A model generated the notes under the pieces. It did no database searches. It saw only the letters and a program-made list of their open reading frames with translations, and was not told the DNA's origin. Of a stretch of DNA of 64,000 bases, positions 47,630 through 59,109 are shown piece by piece (the stretch's first letter is position 1; every line of letters begins with the position of its first letter). Both the position numbers and the translations under genes were made by a program. Source of the stretch: Cycas panzhihuaensis (lineage: Eukaryota > Cycadophyta); assembly GCA_023213395.1 (NCBI GenBank), contig CM041465.1, forward strand, positions 94,991,741 through 95,055,740, given 5' to 3'.

Positions 47630-49030
47630 TTGTGGTTCGTTGAAGGTGTTAGAAATATAAAATTTTTTTATATGACCACCCTGAAGTATAGAACTTGCAA
47701 CCATATTAAGGTAATAATCAACAGGGATGGTGAGGAAATCTCTTATCAAAGAGGCATAAAGGATGTGGTAGTGGACTACTTTAGGGACCTATTTAATGAA
47801 CCTAGTTGCATGGACACTGAGGCAAGGAGGGAGATGTTAGATATAATCTCTAAGATTATTGGGGAAGACTTGAACAAAGATTTAGAAGCTCCCTTCTCAT
47901 TGGAAGAAGTGAGAAGTGTTGTATTCAACATGAAGAAGGAAAAATTCCCAGGTCTAGATGGTTTCCCTCTAGGTTTCTTCTAGGAATACTAGGGCATTAT
48001 CAAGGAAGATCTCCTTGAGGTGATCTTAGACTTTCATGCAAATGGCATGATCCATGGGAAATGGTAGACCACTTTTCTGGCCCTTATCCTGAAGAAGGGT
48101 GAAGCTAAAATAATGGAAGATTTCAGACCAATAAGCCTTTACAATGTGAAATACAAAATTTTAGTGAAAATTTTAGCTAATAGGCTTAAAGGAATTCTTC
48201 CACTAATAATATCCCCCAATCAGGATGGATTTGTTAAAGGTAGGCAGATTTTAGATGGTATACTAGTGGTTCACAAAATAGCTTACTCAACATTTCAGAA
48301 GAAGGAAACTGGTATGATTGTAAAAATTAATCTATCTAAGGCCTAATTACTTGAAGGACTGAGTTATAGTGTTTAGGTTTAGTGATTGGATGGGGAATTA
48401 GATAAATAACTACATTTTAAAATCAAAATTTTCAGTGTTATTCAATGGTACGTTGACGACTTTCTTCCCAGGTTTCAGAGGTCTACGACAAGGAGACCCT
48501 TTAGCCTCATATCTTTTTATCATCACAACTAAAATACTAGGGAGGGCTTTGGAGTAAGATAGAGGGACCGAAAAGATTAAAGGGCTAAAGCCCACATTGA
48601 GGGTGGTTAATATTGTCCATTACCATTTTATGGATGATAATATTTTATTAGGTAGGGTTACAATTGTGGAGGTCATAGTAATTAAAAAAGAGCTAGTCAG
48701 GTTTGAGGAGGCTATAAATTACAAGATTAATCTCAATAAAAGTAGTATTTTTTTCCTAAATACCTTAGTAACAACCCAAGGTGCTATTAGTAATATTCTA
48801 GGAATGCTTATTTGGAATCTCCCTTCACTATATCTTGGAATGCCCCTCTTTGTAGGAAAAATGGAGAAGGAGCTTTGGAATCCTATTATCAATCAAATCC
48901 AAAGGAAGTTGGTGGGATGGAAAGGTGTGTTATTAAGCCAAGTCAGTAAATTATAACTACTGACTACTTCCCTCAAAAATATTCCAACTTATATAATATC
49001 CTTGTTTAGATATCTAGCTAAGATCATTAG
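47630..49030 (+). pseudogene. LINE reverse transcriptase, broken
   Basis: Blocks are FNMKKEKFPGLDGFPLGFF (47925-47983), MEDFRPISLYNVKYKILVKI, LANRLKGILPLIISPNQDGF and VKGRQILDGILVVHKI (48113-48346), LRQGDPLASYLFI-type sequence near 48490, and the catalytic box FMDD at 48627-48638. This is non-LTR RT of the L1 type. Both catalytic Asp codons of the box remain. Stops and at least two frameshifts separate the blocks. Confidence 0.9.
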
Positions 49031-49419
49031 TGATCTTGAATCCATTCAAAAGAGGATCTTGTGATCAGGAATGGAAGATAGGGATAGGATTCACCTCATA
49101 ATTTGGGAGAAAGTTTATCTCCCTAAGCAAGTAGGAGGTATTAATGTGAAAGATATAACATGTTTTAATAGGGCTTTAGTGGGAAAACTTGGCTAGAGCT
49201 TATCTAAAGAGGATAACAAATCATGGCATAGAATCATGAATCAGAAATATCTTAGGATATAAAGCACTTAAAGGATGATCTTTCAAGTAAGGGTGGCTTT
49301 ATGATCTAGAGAAGCCTCATATATATAAGAAAGATGCTAGTGGTAGGAGTCCAATGGAGTTTGGGGAATGGTGAAAAACTTAATCTATAGGAAGATGTTT
49401 GGTGTGGAAGGCCTGAACT

Positions 49420-49990
49420 AAAGGAGAGACCTACCTTAGGCTTGCTCCAGAACACCTATGAGAGGATTTATGGGAGGAAGGTTAAAGATTATTGGGAAAG
49501 TTATGGGGGCACAAAGAATTGGAGATACTTTGAGGTCTTTCTCCCTAAGAATGAGGGAAAAGATCAAACTATATCCCTAAGAAATGAGCTTGCTAAAAGC
49601 TATATTCCTAGATTTCCAAGGAGGATGCAATGGTTTAGCCTGGGTCATCCTTAGGGGATTATTCAGTGAATATGGGATATCTATTTTTGTTATCTAAGAA
49701 AGGTCTCAGTGACAACAAAATACTAGGGGGTATTTAGAAGCTATGATTAATTCCCAAGGTTGCTATAGTTTGTTGGCTTTACTTAAAAAATAAAATCTTA
49801 ACCACAGATAATCTTAGGAAAAGAAGATTTATCATAGTGAGCAGATGTATATTGTGTAGGGAGAAGGAGGAGTCCCTCAATCATATAATGCTTCATTGCC
49901 CTTATTCCAGGAAGGTATGGAAGATGTTATGGAATACCCTTGGGGTAGAGTATGTCCTCCCTAGTATAGTGAGAGATCTAACTTCCTCTT
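49420..49990 (+). pseudogene. LINE zinc-binding (zf-RVT) region, broken
   Basis: KILTTDNLRKRRFIIVSRCI, LCREKEESLNHIMLHCPYS and RKVWKMLWNTL carry the Cys-Cys-His-Cys layout of the zf-RVT domain found after RT in plant LINEs. The four metal ligands (SRCILC, NHIMLHC) are present. It lies between RT and RNase H as usual. Confidence 0.8.
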
Positions 49991-50329
49991 AAATATTCCC
50001 CTTTAGAAGTACAGCATTGAAGTCCTTATGGATCACATAAGTTCCTGTGATAATGTGTAACCTCTAAAAAGAGAGAAATAGAAGAATATTCTAAGAAAAG
50101 CACATGGATGAACCTAAGCCTTTTAGGATTATCTTTAGGGCCTTGAAAGAGACCCTGAAGGAGGAGGAGGAGAATTTCATTTCACTTGAGGAAAGAAAGA
50201 ATATGGAAAAATGGGAAATAAGCCTTAAAGTTAAATTAAAACTAAAAGGTAGTGCAAGTGGGACCTTCCCTCGGAAGGCTAGGTGAAGGATAATTTTGGC
50301 AGTGCAATGAAAAGTAACCCAAAGAAGCA

Positions 50330-50760
50330 AGGTGAGGTGGGGTTTTCAAAAATGCAAAAGGGAGGGTGATTTGGGCCTTTGCAAAATATTACAACTCCCA
50401 AACCAATCATCGAGCTGAGATGGAAGCCATGTACAAAGTGATGGAGATGATATCCTTAGAGGGCTATGATAGGGTCATTCTAGAAGGGGATTCACTGAAT
50501 ATAGTAAAGCTAATCATAGGGGAAGCAGACCTAGATTAGAGATATAGAGCTCAAATAAATAATGCTAAGGAGATCCTTAAAGGAAGATCTGATAGCTAGA
50601 TGAACCATATTTATAGAGAAAGTAAAAGGGTTGCTAATGAGCTGGTCAATTAGGGAGTTCAAGATAAAATGAATGAGTTCTAGAGGGATATGATCCCTAA
50701 TGAGATTTTGGATCTGTTTAGGAAGGATTTAGAGGGTATTGATACTGGGCAGGTATGCTA
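50330..50760 (+). pseudogene. LINE C-terminal RNase H, broken
   Basis: IWAFAKYYNSQTNHRAEMEA, MYKVMEMISLEGYDRVILEG and DSLNIVKLIIGEAD, then HIYRESKRVANELVN, match the RVT_3 RNase H seen at the C-terminus of some plant L1 elements. The Glu of HRAEMEA and Asp of EGDS are kept. The final Asp (R--N--AD in relatives) reads as Asn (VANEL). A few stops break the frame. Confidence 0.8.
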
Positions 50761-50984
50761 GCCACTAGACATGTCATGGTAACCACTAGTTAGCTATTGA
50801 GCTTATCGGTCGCATGGGAGGGCTACTAGATTTTCTTAGTAGGGGGGGAGTCAGGTAAGTCATGGGCTTGTCATGACAGTTTTTATGGCCTTTTTGTAAG
50901 ATGATGTATAGGGGTTGGGGTCCCCTTCTAAATCCCCTTATTTATTTAAACCTTATAAAGAAAAAAAAATGAATGGAACTAGGA

Positions 50985-53900
50985 TGATCCACATAAGTAA
51001 TTTAAGCAAAATGAAAATCTACCCTAAGCTAATCATACCAAATATGTTGCAAAAATAAAATAAGGAGATTCATATAATCAAATTAAATAAAAGGAAATAG
51101 GCAAACTAGAGGATATAAGCAACTATTATATTTATACTTGGCTTTCCTCTTTTATAACTACGTGCACTTATTTAAGAAATTAAAACAAGCAACTTTATAA
51201 GAAATCATAAATGAAAATAATCTGGAACAAAAGATATTATCCTTTGGGGAGCCTTTTGGTTGTGTTATTTTTATATTTATGTTTTTAATTTTTTTAATGT
51301 TCATTTTAAGAATATTTTTTCACCTTGCACTAAGGGACTCTTAATTTAGATTTCAAGAAGAACTCCTTATAGATTAGCAAAAGCTAAAGACAACACCATA
51401 AATTAAGAGAAAGTTGTGTGAAGAGGATGTTAGCTAAGTCCTATTTTCTACAAGATATCATAATGAAAAGAATTAAAAAAGAAATATAATTCTAAAGCAT
51501 TAAAATATGAATAAACCTAAAGATTAAATGAGAAATCAAGTTTTATTACACCTATGTATGGAAGTGGCAGGCACCTTAGAATTATGCTTAGAAGGTAAGA
51601 GATTTCAGTTGTAAGGATAACATCCAAAAGAGGAAGACAAAGTAGAAATGTTAGTAGACAAACTAATTAAATGCAAGGAAAGGAAGATTAGTTGTAATAC
51701 TACCATAATCAAGAGGAGGCCACTTAATTGTAAGCTCAATTATGAATGTTAACAAATGATAAAATAATGAACTCCAAGGGATCAATCAAAGAGAATACAA
51801 GATATAAAAGAATCCTTAAGAAATCACATGTGGTATAAGGTTTCACTCAATCTAGAAGTAATAAATAAGTAAATAAATAAAAAATAAATTTTCTTAAATA
51901 GGAAGACAGCAAGATTCAATCTATTTACATACAAGCTCAAATAAAATATGACTTAAGCTCTAACCTAGAATAATTAAATTTTTCTAAAAATTATGAAGTA
52001 AATTTCAACATGAATGTGAAATAAGAAATCTAGAAGGGAGAGGAGGGGGCCCGAAGTAATGAAATGCTAAGGGGCTATCAACATGCCCCTCAATTAGTTA
52101 AATTACTTTACAATCACCACCAAAAGTTGATCACAAGCATGCATAGAAGCATTAGAAACCTACATACAAGACAAGACAAGCATGCATAAAGAAGTAATAA
52201 GGTAAAAAATAAAAGAATGTGCATTGATCAAAAGAATCACCAAGAAGTCACCACAAAAATTCTCATACCAAGTGAGTGTATAGGATTTGACAGAGCTCCT
52301 AGAACATGAAACCACTCATGTTATGCCCATAGTATCCTATGCCATATTTGATATGATAAAAAATCTAAAACACAATGCTAAATGAGGCAAAAAGCAAGAT
52401 TTTTTTCTAGTTTAAAGAAATTTAACATAGTCATCCTATTGAAATTATAAGGATACCACTATAAATTATGACAATACTATCAAAATTTTGCTTGTACCAT
52501 TAAAATATTTAATGGTATATTTTGGTCCATTAAAATTTTAATGGGGCCAATGTAATTTTGATGTTATAGTGCTAAATAATTTTGGTAGATATAGAACAAA
52601 TTTGACCAAATAAGAAAAGCAATGGTAGACTAACCCTACCAAAATTTTAAAAATTCAATAAAAATAGAGACTTAAAGTAGGAAACAAGCTAAAAGAAGAC
52701 TAAGAAAAAGATCAAACGATAGGATAAGATAACAAATGATAAGGGTGACTAGTATTAGAAGTAGAATACCTTTAATTTAATTCATGCTTGATTCTAATCA
52801 TAAGTGCCCTAAAACTAGGTGGTCCTAGTACATAACAATATCTTAACTAGTAAATCATAATGGCCAAAGTAAAATGAAGAGTTATCAATACTTAAGGAAT
52901 GAGGAGGCCAAATTTTTGGGAAACATTTATTTCCTTAGCAACTAAATCTTAATGATTAAAGAGTCATAAGATGATGAAATATATCAACAAATATCAACTA
53001 TAGATACTAAGTAAGAATCAACAAATAAAACCATTAACCTCAATGTTTTAGGCTATGGGAATGTGGTAGATTTGAAGGTGAATTAAGCATGATAAGAAGG
53101 GCCTAATTAAGTTAACAAATACATGAAGTTGGGAGCTAAAGGTTTGACATATGCTGATTAAGTAATAAATCACTAGGAGATAATATGTGTAGGGGATGAT
53201 ATTAGGGAGTTAGATATATGATATTTCTTGAAGAGAATCTATAGCAAATGACATACTCAATTAGGTTATTTATGGAAGAGGGGAGGAACAAACCTACACT
53301 TATAATAACTTGACTAAAAGGATCTCTAATAATTTAGGTGGTAGTTAAAGGCCCAAGGGTTCCAAAAATTCCCCTATCTATATGAATATTAAATTTCATA
53401 AATATGGATCTTATAGGGATTTTGACCAAAGTCCTTCCAAATAGATGAAGGAAGATGGGAAATATTTGGGAGAAAGGTATTTAGATAGGATTATGAGGAA
53501 ACAATGGCATTCACAAGTGGCACAAGGGTATAAGATGATGACCTCAATAGGTTTCAATTAAATGAGAGACATGGTTCACTAAAAGAACATTAAATCTAAA
53601 GATATTAGAGGGTGCAAATAATCTAGATCTAAACTACTAAATAGTAGGTGTAAATGAGGCCATCATGTAACCTATTCCAAATTCTAGGATGTTTTTGTTA
53701 GAGTGGATATTAATACTTTACTTTACTTTCTTGGTTCATACTTTAATATGTGTCATAGTGTTAAGTGGGATTTGATCATTGGAGGGGATTTGTTATCTAC
53801 AACCAATATTCAAAGCTACTAAATAAACCATATAACTTGAGCCTAAACTACTAAGTGATAGGTAGGGATGAGACTATCACATAACCTATACCAAATACAA

Positions 53901-55450
53901 AGTTGGTATTCTATGATGGTAATTACTAGTGAAAGGGATGTATAAAGGTGAATATCGTATTCACTTGGGTAATTTTAATGGAGTGAATAGATTGTATGAT
54001 CCCTTAATTGACTTAAGGATACAAGAAGAAAATGTAGAACTAATAGTCCTTAAACAAATGATTCATGAGTGTGATTTACAATGAAAATATGATGAAAATG
54101 GGGGTGCAAAGATAGTGAGAGAGTAAGGGAAAACTAAATGTCAAAACATGCCATAACTAAATAATTAAAGTCTAACTACAAGTGAAATACATGTAAAGTT
54201 GATCCTCATTGATTATGATAAACATGTGTACAATTGGATGAAATATGACAACAAACCAAAGAGAATGAAATTGGAATGAAGATAAAAGAGTTAACTTGAT
54301 GATGATTAGACCTAGTCAATTTTTTAAGGGATAAAGAGGCTTATAAAAGAGGATGTATAGGCCTTAAAAGAATTGCATCAAGTACAAAAACTTCCAAAAT
54401 ACCATAAAACATGAAAATTTTGATCAAAAAAAAGAAACAATAAAAGAAAATAGTTGTTAAATAATTGAGAAGCTAATTTTTTTTTTTATTAGAAGGTAGG
54501 AGTGGGAGTAAGACTACCCCTAAGTAATGAGCATGGAAGAAGGGAAAGTGTGTAGTTTATAATCATTTTAAAGTGCCTCTTAAGCACAAAGGTTGAGGAA
54601 AATCTTAATAGATTATACTCATATTGAAGTATGTCATTATTTTGGTATCATTACAGAGCACGATAACTCTAATAGGAAGAGTTGAATTGAGTAGGGAGTA
54701 AAGATGACGTCTTAAAAAATGAGAGAAAGTGACCAAAAAGGGTTAAGTGTACCATCTTTAAAAGCTCAAAGTTTGTTGGTTTGTCTAGTAACCAATTTAC
54801 CTAATATAATAATCTATGTTGAAATTTAAAAAATGAAATACCTAAATTACGTTAACTACCTTGATGGAGAATCAAATATAACTTAGAAAGCATGCCCAAG
54901 AAAAGTCATAAGAATATGTATCATCATTGGGTAATCCCAACAAACCAATGTTCATGTGATAATTCTAAAAAGGAGACTTATTACTTAATAAATAGATCCT
55001 TGGAACCCATTTAAAAAGTAATGAATCTCTAGGGTATGTTGAATTCTCTCTTAGTTATTCCTAGGTATAGGAAGCTTTTAGGATTCCAAACCCTACCAAG
55101 GCTCTCCTTGGCCCTCAATTCTTATAGGGGACTATCTAACTAGGCACTTTCTTCTATTTTGAGTTTTTGTAGCTAAATCTTTATCATTCCTAAAATAGTT
55201 TTTAGAGATTTAGTTGCCTCTTAGTTACAGAAGAACATGAGTATTTTGCATCCCTAAGCTTTAATCTCAGGAGGAAAGGTTATAATTTAGGATCATTACG
55301 AAGTGTATATAGTTTACCCTTATTTCAAAGCAAGTCATGGTTTAAGTTCATTGTGGAGTAAAAGGAATTCCCTCTCCTAAAGTGATAGTATCTATAATTT
55401 GATCAAGTGTAAGGTCGAAGGTATAAATAAGAGGATTAATATATAATTGG
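50985..55450. other. 4.5 kb of unassigned AT-rich sequence
   Basis: No gag, pol or host gene motif was found on either strand. Small structures present are two adjacent AT palindromes (52497-52544) and a diverged direct repeat of about 65 bp around CTAAACTACTAA-T (53621-53690 and 53830-53900). This is probably very old retroelement sequence decayed beyond reading, which is inference. Confidence 0.5.
52497..52544. repeat. Two adjacent AT palindromes
   Basis: CCATTAAAATTTTAATGG (52527-52544) is a perfect 18-bp palindrome. A near-palindrome TACCATTAAAATATTTAATG continuing to GTA precedes it (52497-52519). Both share CCATTAAAAT. Confidence 0.7.
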
Positions 55451-55859
55451 TATTGGGGTTAATAGTCATCACCCCACTCTTACCTTCCAACTAGATGTGC
55501 ACACCTCATCTTCATCAATTTACACATGTGGGTGCTCAACATGTATAGGTAAGTATAAGGTAAGTTTAGTTAATTTGAGTTTAGTTTATTTTGAGTTAAG
55601 TTTACATTATTTTAGTATTATTTAAATTTTAGAGATTGAGGAGTTTCCCTCCTCCCCCAAACTATATAATTTGAGGGGTGTGCAACCCTGGTGTCTTTAG
55701 ACACCACCTTCATTGTGGACATTTATACTACTCTCCTCACAAATATTGATTAAATATACAAGTCTTTTATGTTCATGCTACTATACAACAATGATGTATT
55801 AAAGTTTTAATTATCTCTTTTATGTTATGACCTATTCTCCATGATTTTATTTTCCTTTA
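55451..55859 (+). repeat. Element J 5' LTR
   Basis: 409 bp; the initial TG is mutated to TA. Contains GAGGAGTTTCCCTCCTCCCC and GTGTCTTTAGACACCACC, shared with 61243-61641 and with element G. Confidence 0.85.
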
Positions 55860-55873
55860 TTTAGTATCAGAGT
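55860..55873 (+). promoter_or_regulatory. Element J primer-binding site
   Basis: TTTAGTATCAGAG follows the LTR; it is the tRNA-Met-type site TGGTATCAGAG with G to A. Confidence 0.75.
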
Positions 55874-55969
55874 TACGTTTATGATCCATTATTGAAGATT
55901 TTTTGTCAAGAAGCAAGAAGATTTACTGATATCTACAGCAGATTTACTTACAAGCAATCAAACATCGGT

Positions 55970-57184
55970 TATATTCATTTTCTATAAGATTTTTTAGCAG
56001 GTTTTTATATTTTTTATCAGATCTGATTATTCTTAAAGATATATTTATGAAATAACAAAGATATTTTAGATTTTCTTCATATTTGTATAGGTGTATAGCT
56101 ACAAATAACAAACATCAAGTGTTATCACTCCATAAGAGATTTTATTAAGTTTTATATATTTTTATCATATATTTGACTATTTTCAAGTATATTTCATCTT
56201 TTCATCCAATACTTTTTTAGATCCATGTAGGATTTTAGCTACAAGCAATATTTATTCAAAGTTCTCTTCATATCTGCTATATATCTTTTAGATCTGCATA
56301 TTTTTTATCATATATTTCACCATTTTTTGGTAGATTCTTGTCTATTTATCTTATATTTTCTCAGATCTATGCAGGAGTTCAACTACAAGCTATATTTAAT
56401 CAAAGTTTTCTTTAGATTTGATATATATCTTTCAGATCTGCTCTTTTTTATCAAATATTCGACAGCTTTTTGGTTTATTTTGCTCAGATCTACAATATCT
56501 ACTCAAGTTTCCCTCAGATCTTCTATATATTTTCTTAGATCTTCTATATACTTTTTCAGATCTGCTATATATCTTTTAGACCTACTTATTTTATTAATTA
56601 TTTCACCATTTTCTGGTTGATTTGTTTTAGATCTACAAGATTAGCTATAAATCTACCATATTTACTTTAAATCTACAATATTTATTCAAAGTTTTTTCAG
56701 GTCTGCTATATATTCTTCCAGATCTATAATATTTACTTTAGACCTGTTATACTTTTTTCAGATCTACAATATTTATTTAAGTTTTCTTTCAGATCTACTT
56801 ATTTTTATCATATATTTAATAATTGTTTCAAGTTTTTTTTTAGATCTACAAGTTTTTGGGTGCATATTTAGCCCAATAAGCTTTCTAGAGAAGCATATAC
56901 AATAGATCTCATCTTTGGAAGTCTATTCTTTTGTTGTAAGTCTACTACAGTTGTTTACCATGTTCTTCATATTTAATTTTTAGATATAAAACATATATCT
57001 CTTATTTCTCTGATATATCTGCTTCACATATTTGAAATATTTTATATTCAAATATACATGTATTTTATTTACTTGATATATTTCTGTTAATATCTGAAAA
57101 TTTTTCTTGATTTCATTATGACTCTATTGTATGGTTATATTCTTCCATTAGATATTTTTTATTGTTATTAGTTGAAGAAATAAT
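55970..57184 (+). other. AGATCT-rich 5' leader of element J
   Basis: The leader has more than a dozen AGATCT or close variants between 56020 and 56850, in contexts such as TTTTCAGATCTGCTATATAT, at irregular spacing. No protein is read. It is homologous to the leader of element G. Confidence 0.7.
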
Positions 57185-58097
57185 TTATGAAAAAATAGAG
57201 TTTTGTTTCAATTCACCAATACCTGGATTTTCTGGTGTGGAGTCTACAACCGCATCATTTGCTACAGTTGCTTCACTAGGTTCATTATTATTTGAAAGAT
57301 TTCAAACACAATACTCATCTCTTATGTTTTATATAAATATATACATTTTTTTTTTTCTAAATATTTTTCTACTATATTTGTACATTTGCTCCATTTGCAT
57401 ATAGGCCTTAAGAGCATGTGCGGTGGTGATATCAGATGAGCCAGATCTCTCTTGTATAACCTGCTACAAGGTTGAAATCATAAAAACAACCACTCTTTAA
57501 GAACTTCTTGTTCATTCACATTTCCATCATCCTTAAGTTGTTTCAATCTCTACATAAATTTTTTAAAATGCAAATATATATATACTTCTTATATTATTGA
57601 TTTTTTTTCATTAATACATTTTATAAAAAAATGATTTGACATATATTTCAGGCAAGACTTCCTCAACTTGCTTTGCCAAAAATAGATAGAAAATAAAAAA
57701 AACAATCAAGTTTACCTTACATGCGTACATCTCCAATATCCAAAAATCCAACATGTGAATGACATTTTCTCTCTACTTTTGAAAATTTTCTAAAAATTTT
57801 CTTTAAAAATCTAGAGTACTTAGCTTGGCTACCCTCAATAGACTTCTTTAGCTCAGATCTATAGCTTACATAAGTGATTTTATGTTATTTTTAACCTTGT
57901 ACTCCCCAAGTATTGACTTCTCTTACAAAAGTCACCAAATACTTGGCTAATACCATTAATACATATCAAGAAATATTTACAAATCTTTACTTACAGATTT
58001 CACTGCTAAGACTTCTCTCACAACTTGTCAGCTATAGATAAAATACTCAAATTAGTTCAAACACTTTAGTGACAAAAGACTAAACCAGAACAAGTGC

Positions 58098-58297
58098 CTG
58101 AATGCAAAGATTGAGCAGTGGTGTTATTTCCTTCTTCACATTATCTCGAATCATCCCATAGATTTTTTCAAGAGCAGCAGTCAGTTGTTGTTTTAAAAGT
58201 AGATCTGGATAGTTAGCTTCCACCTAGCGTATGCCCTCAAGATCACCAATAGGGCCTACTACCCTTAGAGAGCTAGTATTTGAAGGTAAGTCCCCTA
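58098..58297 (-). pseudogene. Class XI myosin exon (tail region), captured fragment
   Basis: On the minus strand the translation reads [20 protein letters not shown], then [20 protein letters not shown], then IQ. This is the highly conserved segment in the globular tail of plant class XI myosins (VEAKYPALLFKQQLTAYVEKI-type in relatives), actin motors that move organelles. The exon is preceded by an acceptor-like TTCACATTTCAG (complement of 58298-58309) and followed by CAG/GCACTT, a possible mutated or GC donor. One in-frame TAG precedes VEANY. Neighbouring myosin exons were not found, so this is a single-exon-sized piece with bits of intron. It is antisense to element J, which lets intron sequence survive in an RNA-borne element. 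Confidence 0.85.
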
Positions 58298-58500
58298 CTG
58301 AAATGTGAAGACAATATGTGACCGCAATGCAATTGTAATACAGGACCTTGCAGACACCAGATCTCAGAGTACAGGACCTTGAAACCACGATTTCGAATGA
58401 CGCAACAAAAAACCATTAAACAGAAATTAATTTTAGGAGATAAAATAAATAAATAATAATAATACAAAAGAAACCAACTCCAAAAACAAACCCCAGCCAA

Positions 58501-58670
58501 TGCTTATTACAAATCGTGAGGGCCCACGCTTTTCAGAGCTTACAAACAATGCTGGTTCGTCTATGTGCGGATGCAGAAGCTCGGCGCTATTGTAAGTCTA
58601 GGCTAATTGAAACAATACAGCTCCTTGCTTGGAATCTCTCTGCACCTCGTTCCAAGAGTTATATGCATAC
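58501..58670 (+). pseudogene. Unidentified exon-like fragment
   Basis: The plus strand reads RAHAFQSLQTMLVRLCADAE and then ARRYCKSRLIETIQLLAWNL without a stop. The composition is that of a real protein, and it is more GC-rich than its surroundings. I do not recognise the family. No start codon context or splice site is obvious. Confidence 0.4.
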
Positions 58671-58824
58671 TATATCAATACTTTCATTATTCTTAATCAA
58701 TGCAGTGTGAGTTCTGGAGATAGAATTATCAATAGCTTTCAAAGTGATCAAACAAAGAGGCTTCAGAATTATCATTTTAAAATTAAAAAGAATGTCATAA
58801 AGTACTTTCCTCCAGGAACACAAA

Positions 58825-59060
58825 TTTAGACAAGCTCCTTCTTTAGATAATATGCAATAGCTTCAGCTATGCACGGCCCGATCTCCTCCACAAATTGTAT
58901 ACGAACATCTGGAGCTGTTAAAAGTAAACGAAATTACTGCAGCATTGATCAAGACATAGATCTCCTAGGTCTTATTCCCCCTGCAAGCATCGACGGTGTG
59001 CAGGTCTGTGTGAATTCAGCTCATGGCAACAGGTGTGGTGACATATTAGTGGCCACATGA
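58825..59060 (-). pseudogene. Unidentified exon-like fragment
   Basis: On the minus strand, after the acceptor-like TTTACTTTTAACAG (complement of about 58918-58931), the frame reads APDVRIQFVEEIGPCIAEAI and then AYYLKKEL to a stop near 58825. On the plus strand the overlapping stretch 58940-59060 reads DIDLLGLIPPASIDGVQVCV. One of the two is likely a captured exon. The acceptor favours the minus strand for the first part; the family is unknown. Confidence 0.4.
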
Positions 59061-59109
59061 CATATCACGGCAGCAGCTACGTAGAGGCAGCAGTGCCATC
59101 TTTTAATTT

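Larger units (their letters stand above)
44355..50984 (+). mobile_element. Full-length L1-type LINE
   Basis: ORF1, endonuclease, RT, zf-RVT and RNase H domains occur in order on +. The element ends in an A-rich tail (50959-50969). The sequence ATGAATGRAACTAGGA flanks it on both sides (44355-44370 and 50969-50984, one mismatch), a 16-bp target-site duplication. The element body is therefore 44371-50968, about 6.6 kb, and not 5'-truncated. All reading frames have stops. Confidence 0.9.
57185..59109. other. Captured-DNA slot of element J
   Basis: This segment has no counterpart in element G, although the leader before and the tail after do. It contains a recognisable minus-strand myosin XI exon and further exon-like patches of higher GC. 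The part 57185-58090 includes exon-like frames near 57190-57320 and 57404-57470 that I cannot assign, separated by AT-rich intron-like sequence. Confidence 0.6.

Noticed and set aside
56020-56850. Recurrent AGATCT units as a CRISPR-like or satellite array
   Set aside because: Spacing and flanks are irregular, there are no constant repeats with unique spacers, and the same leader occurs in element G.
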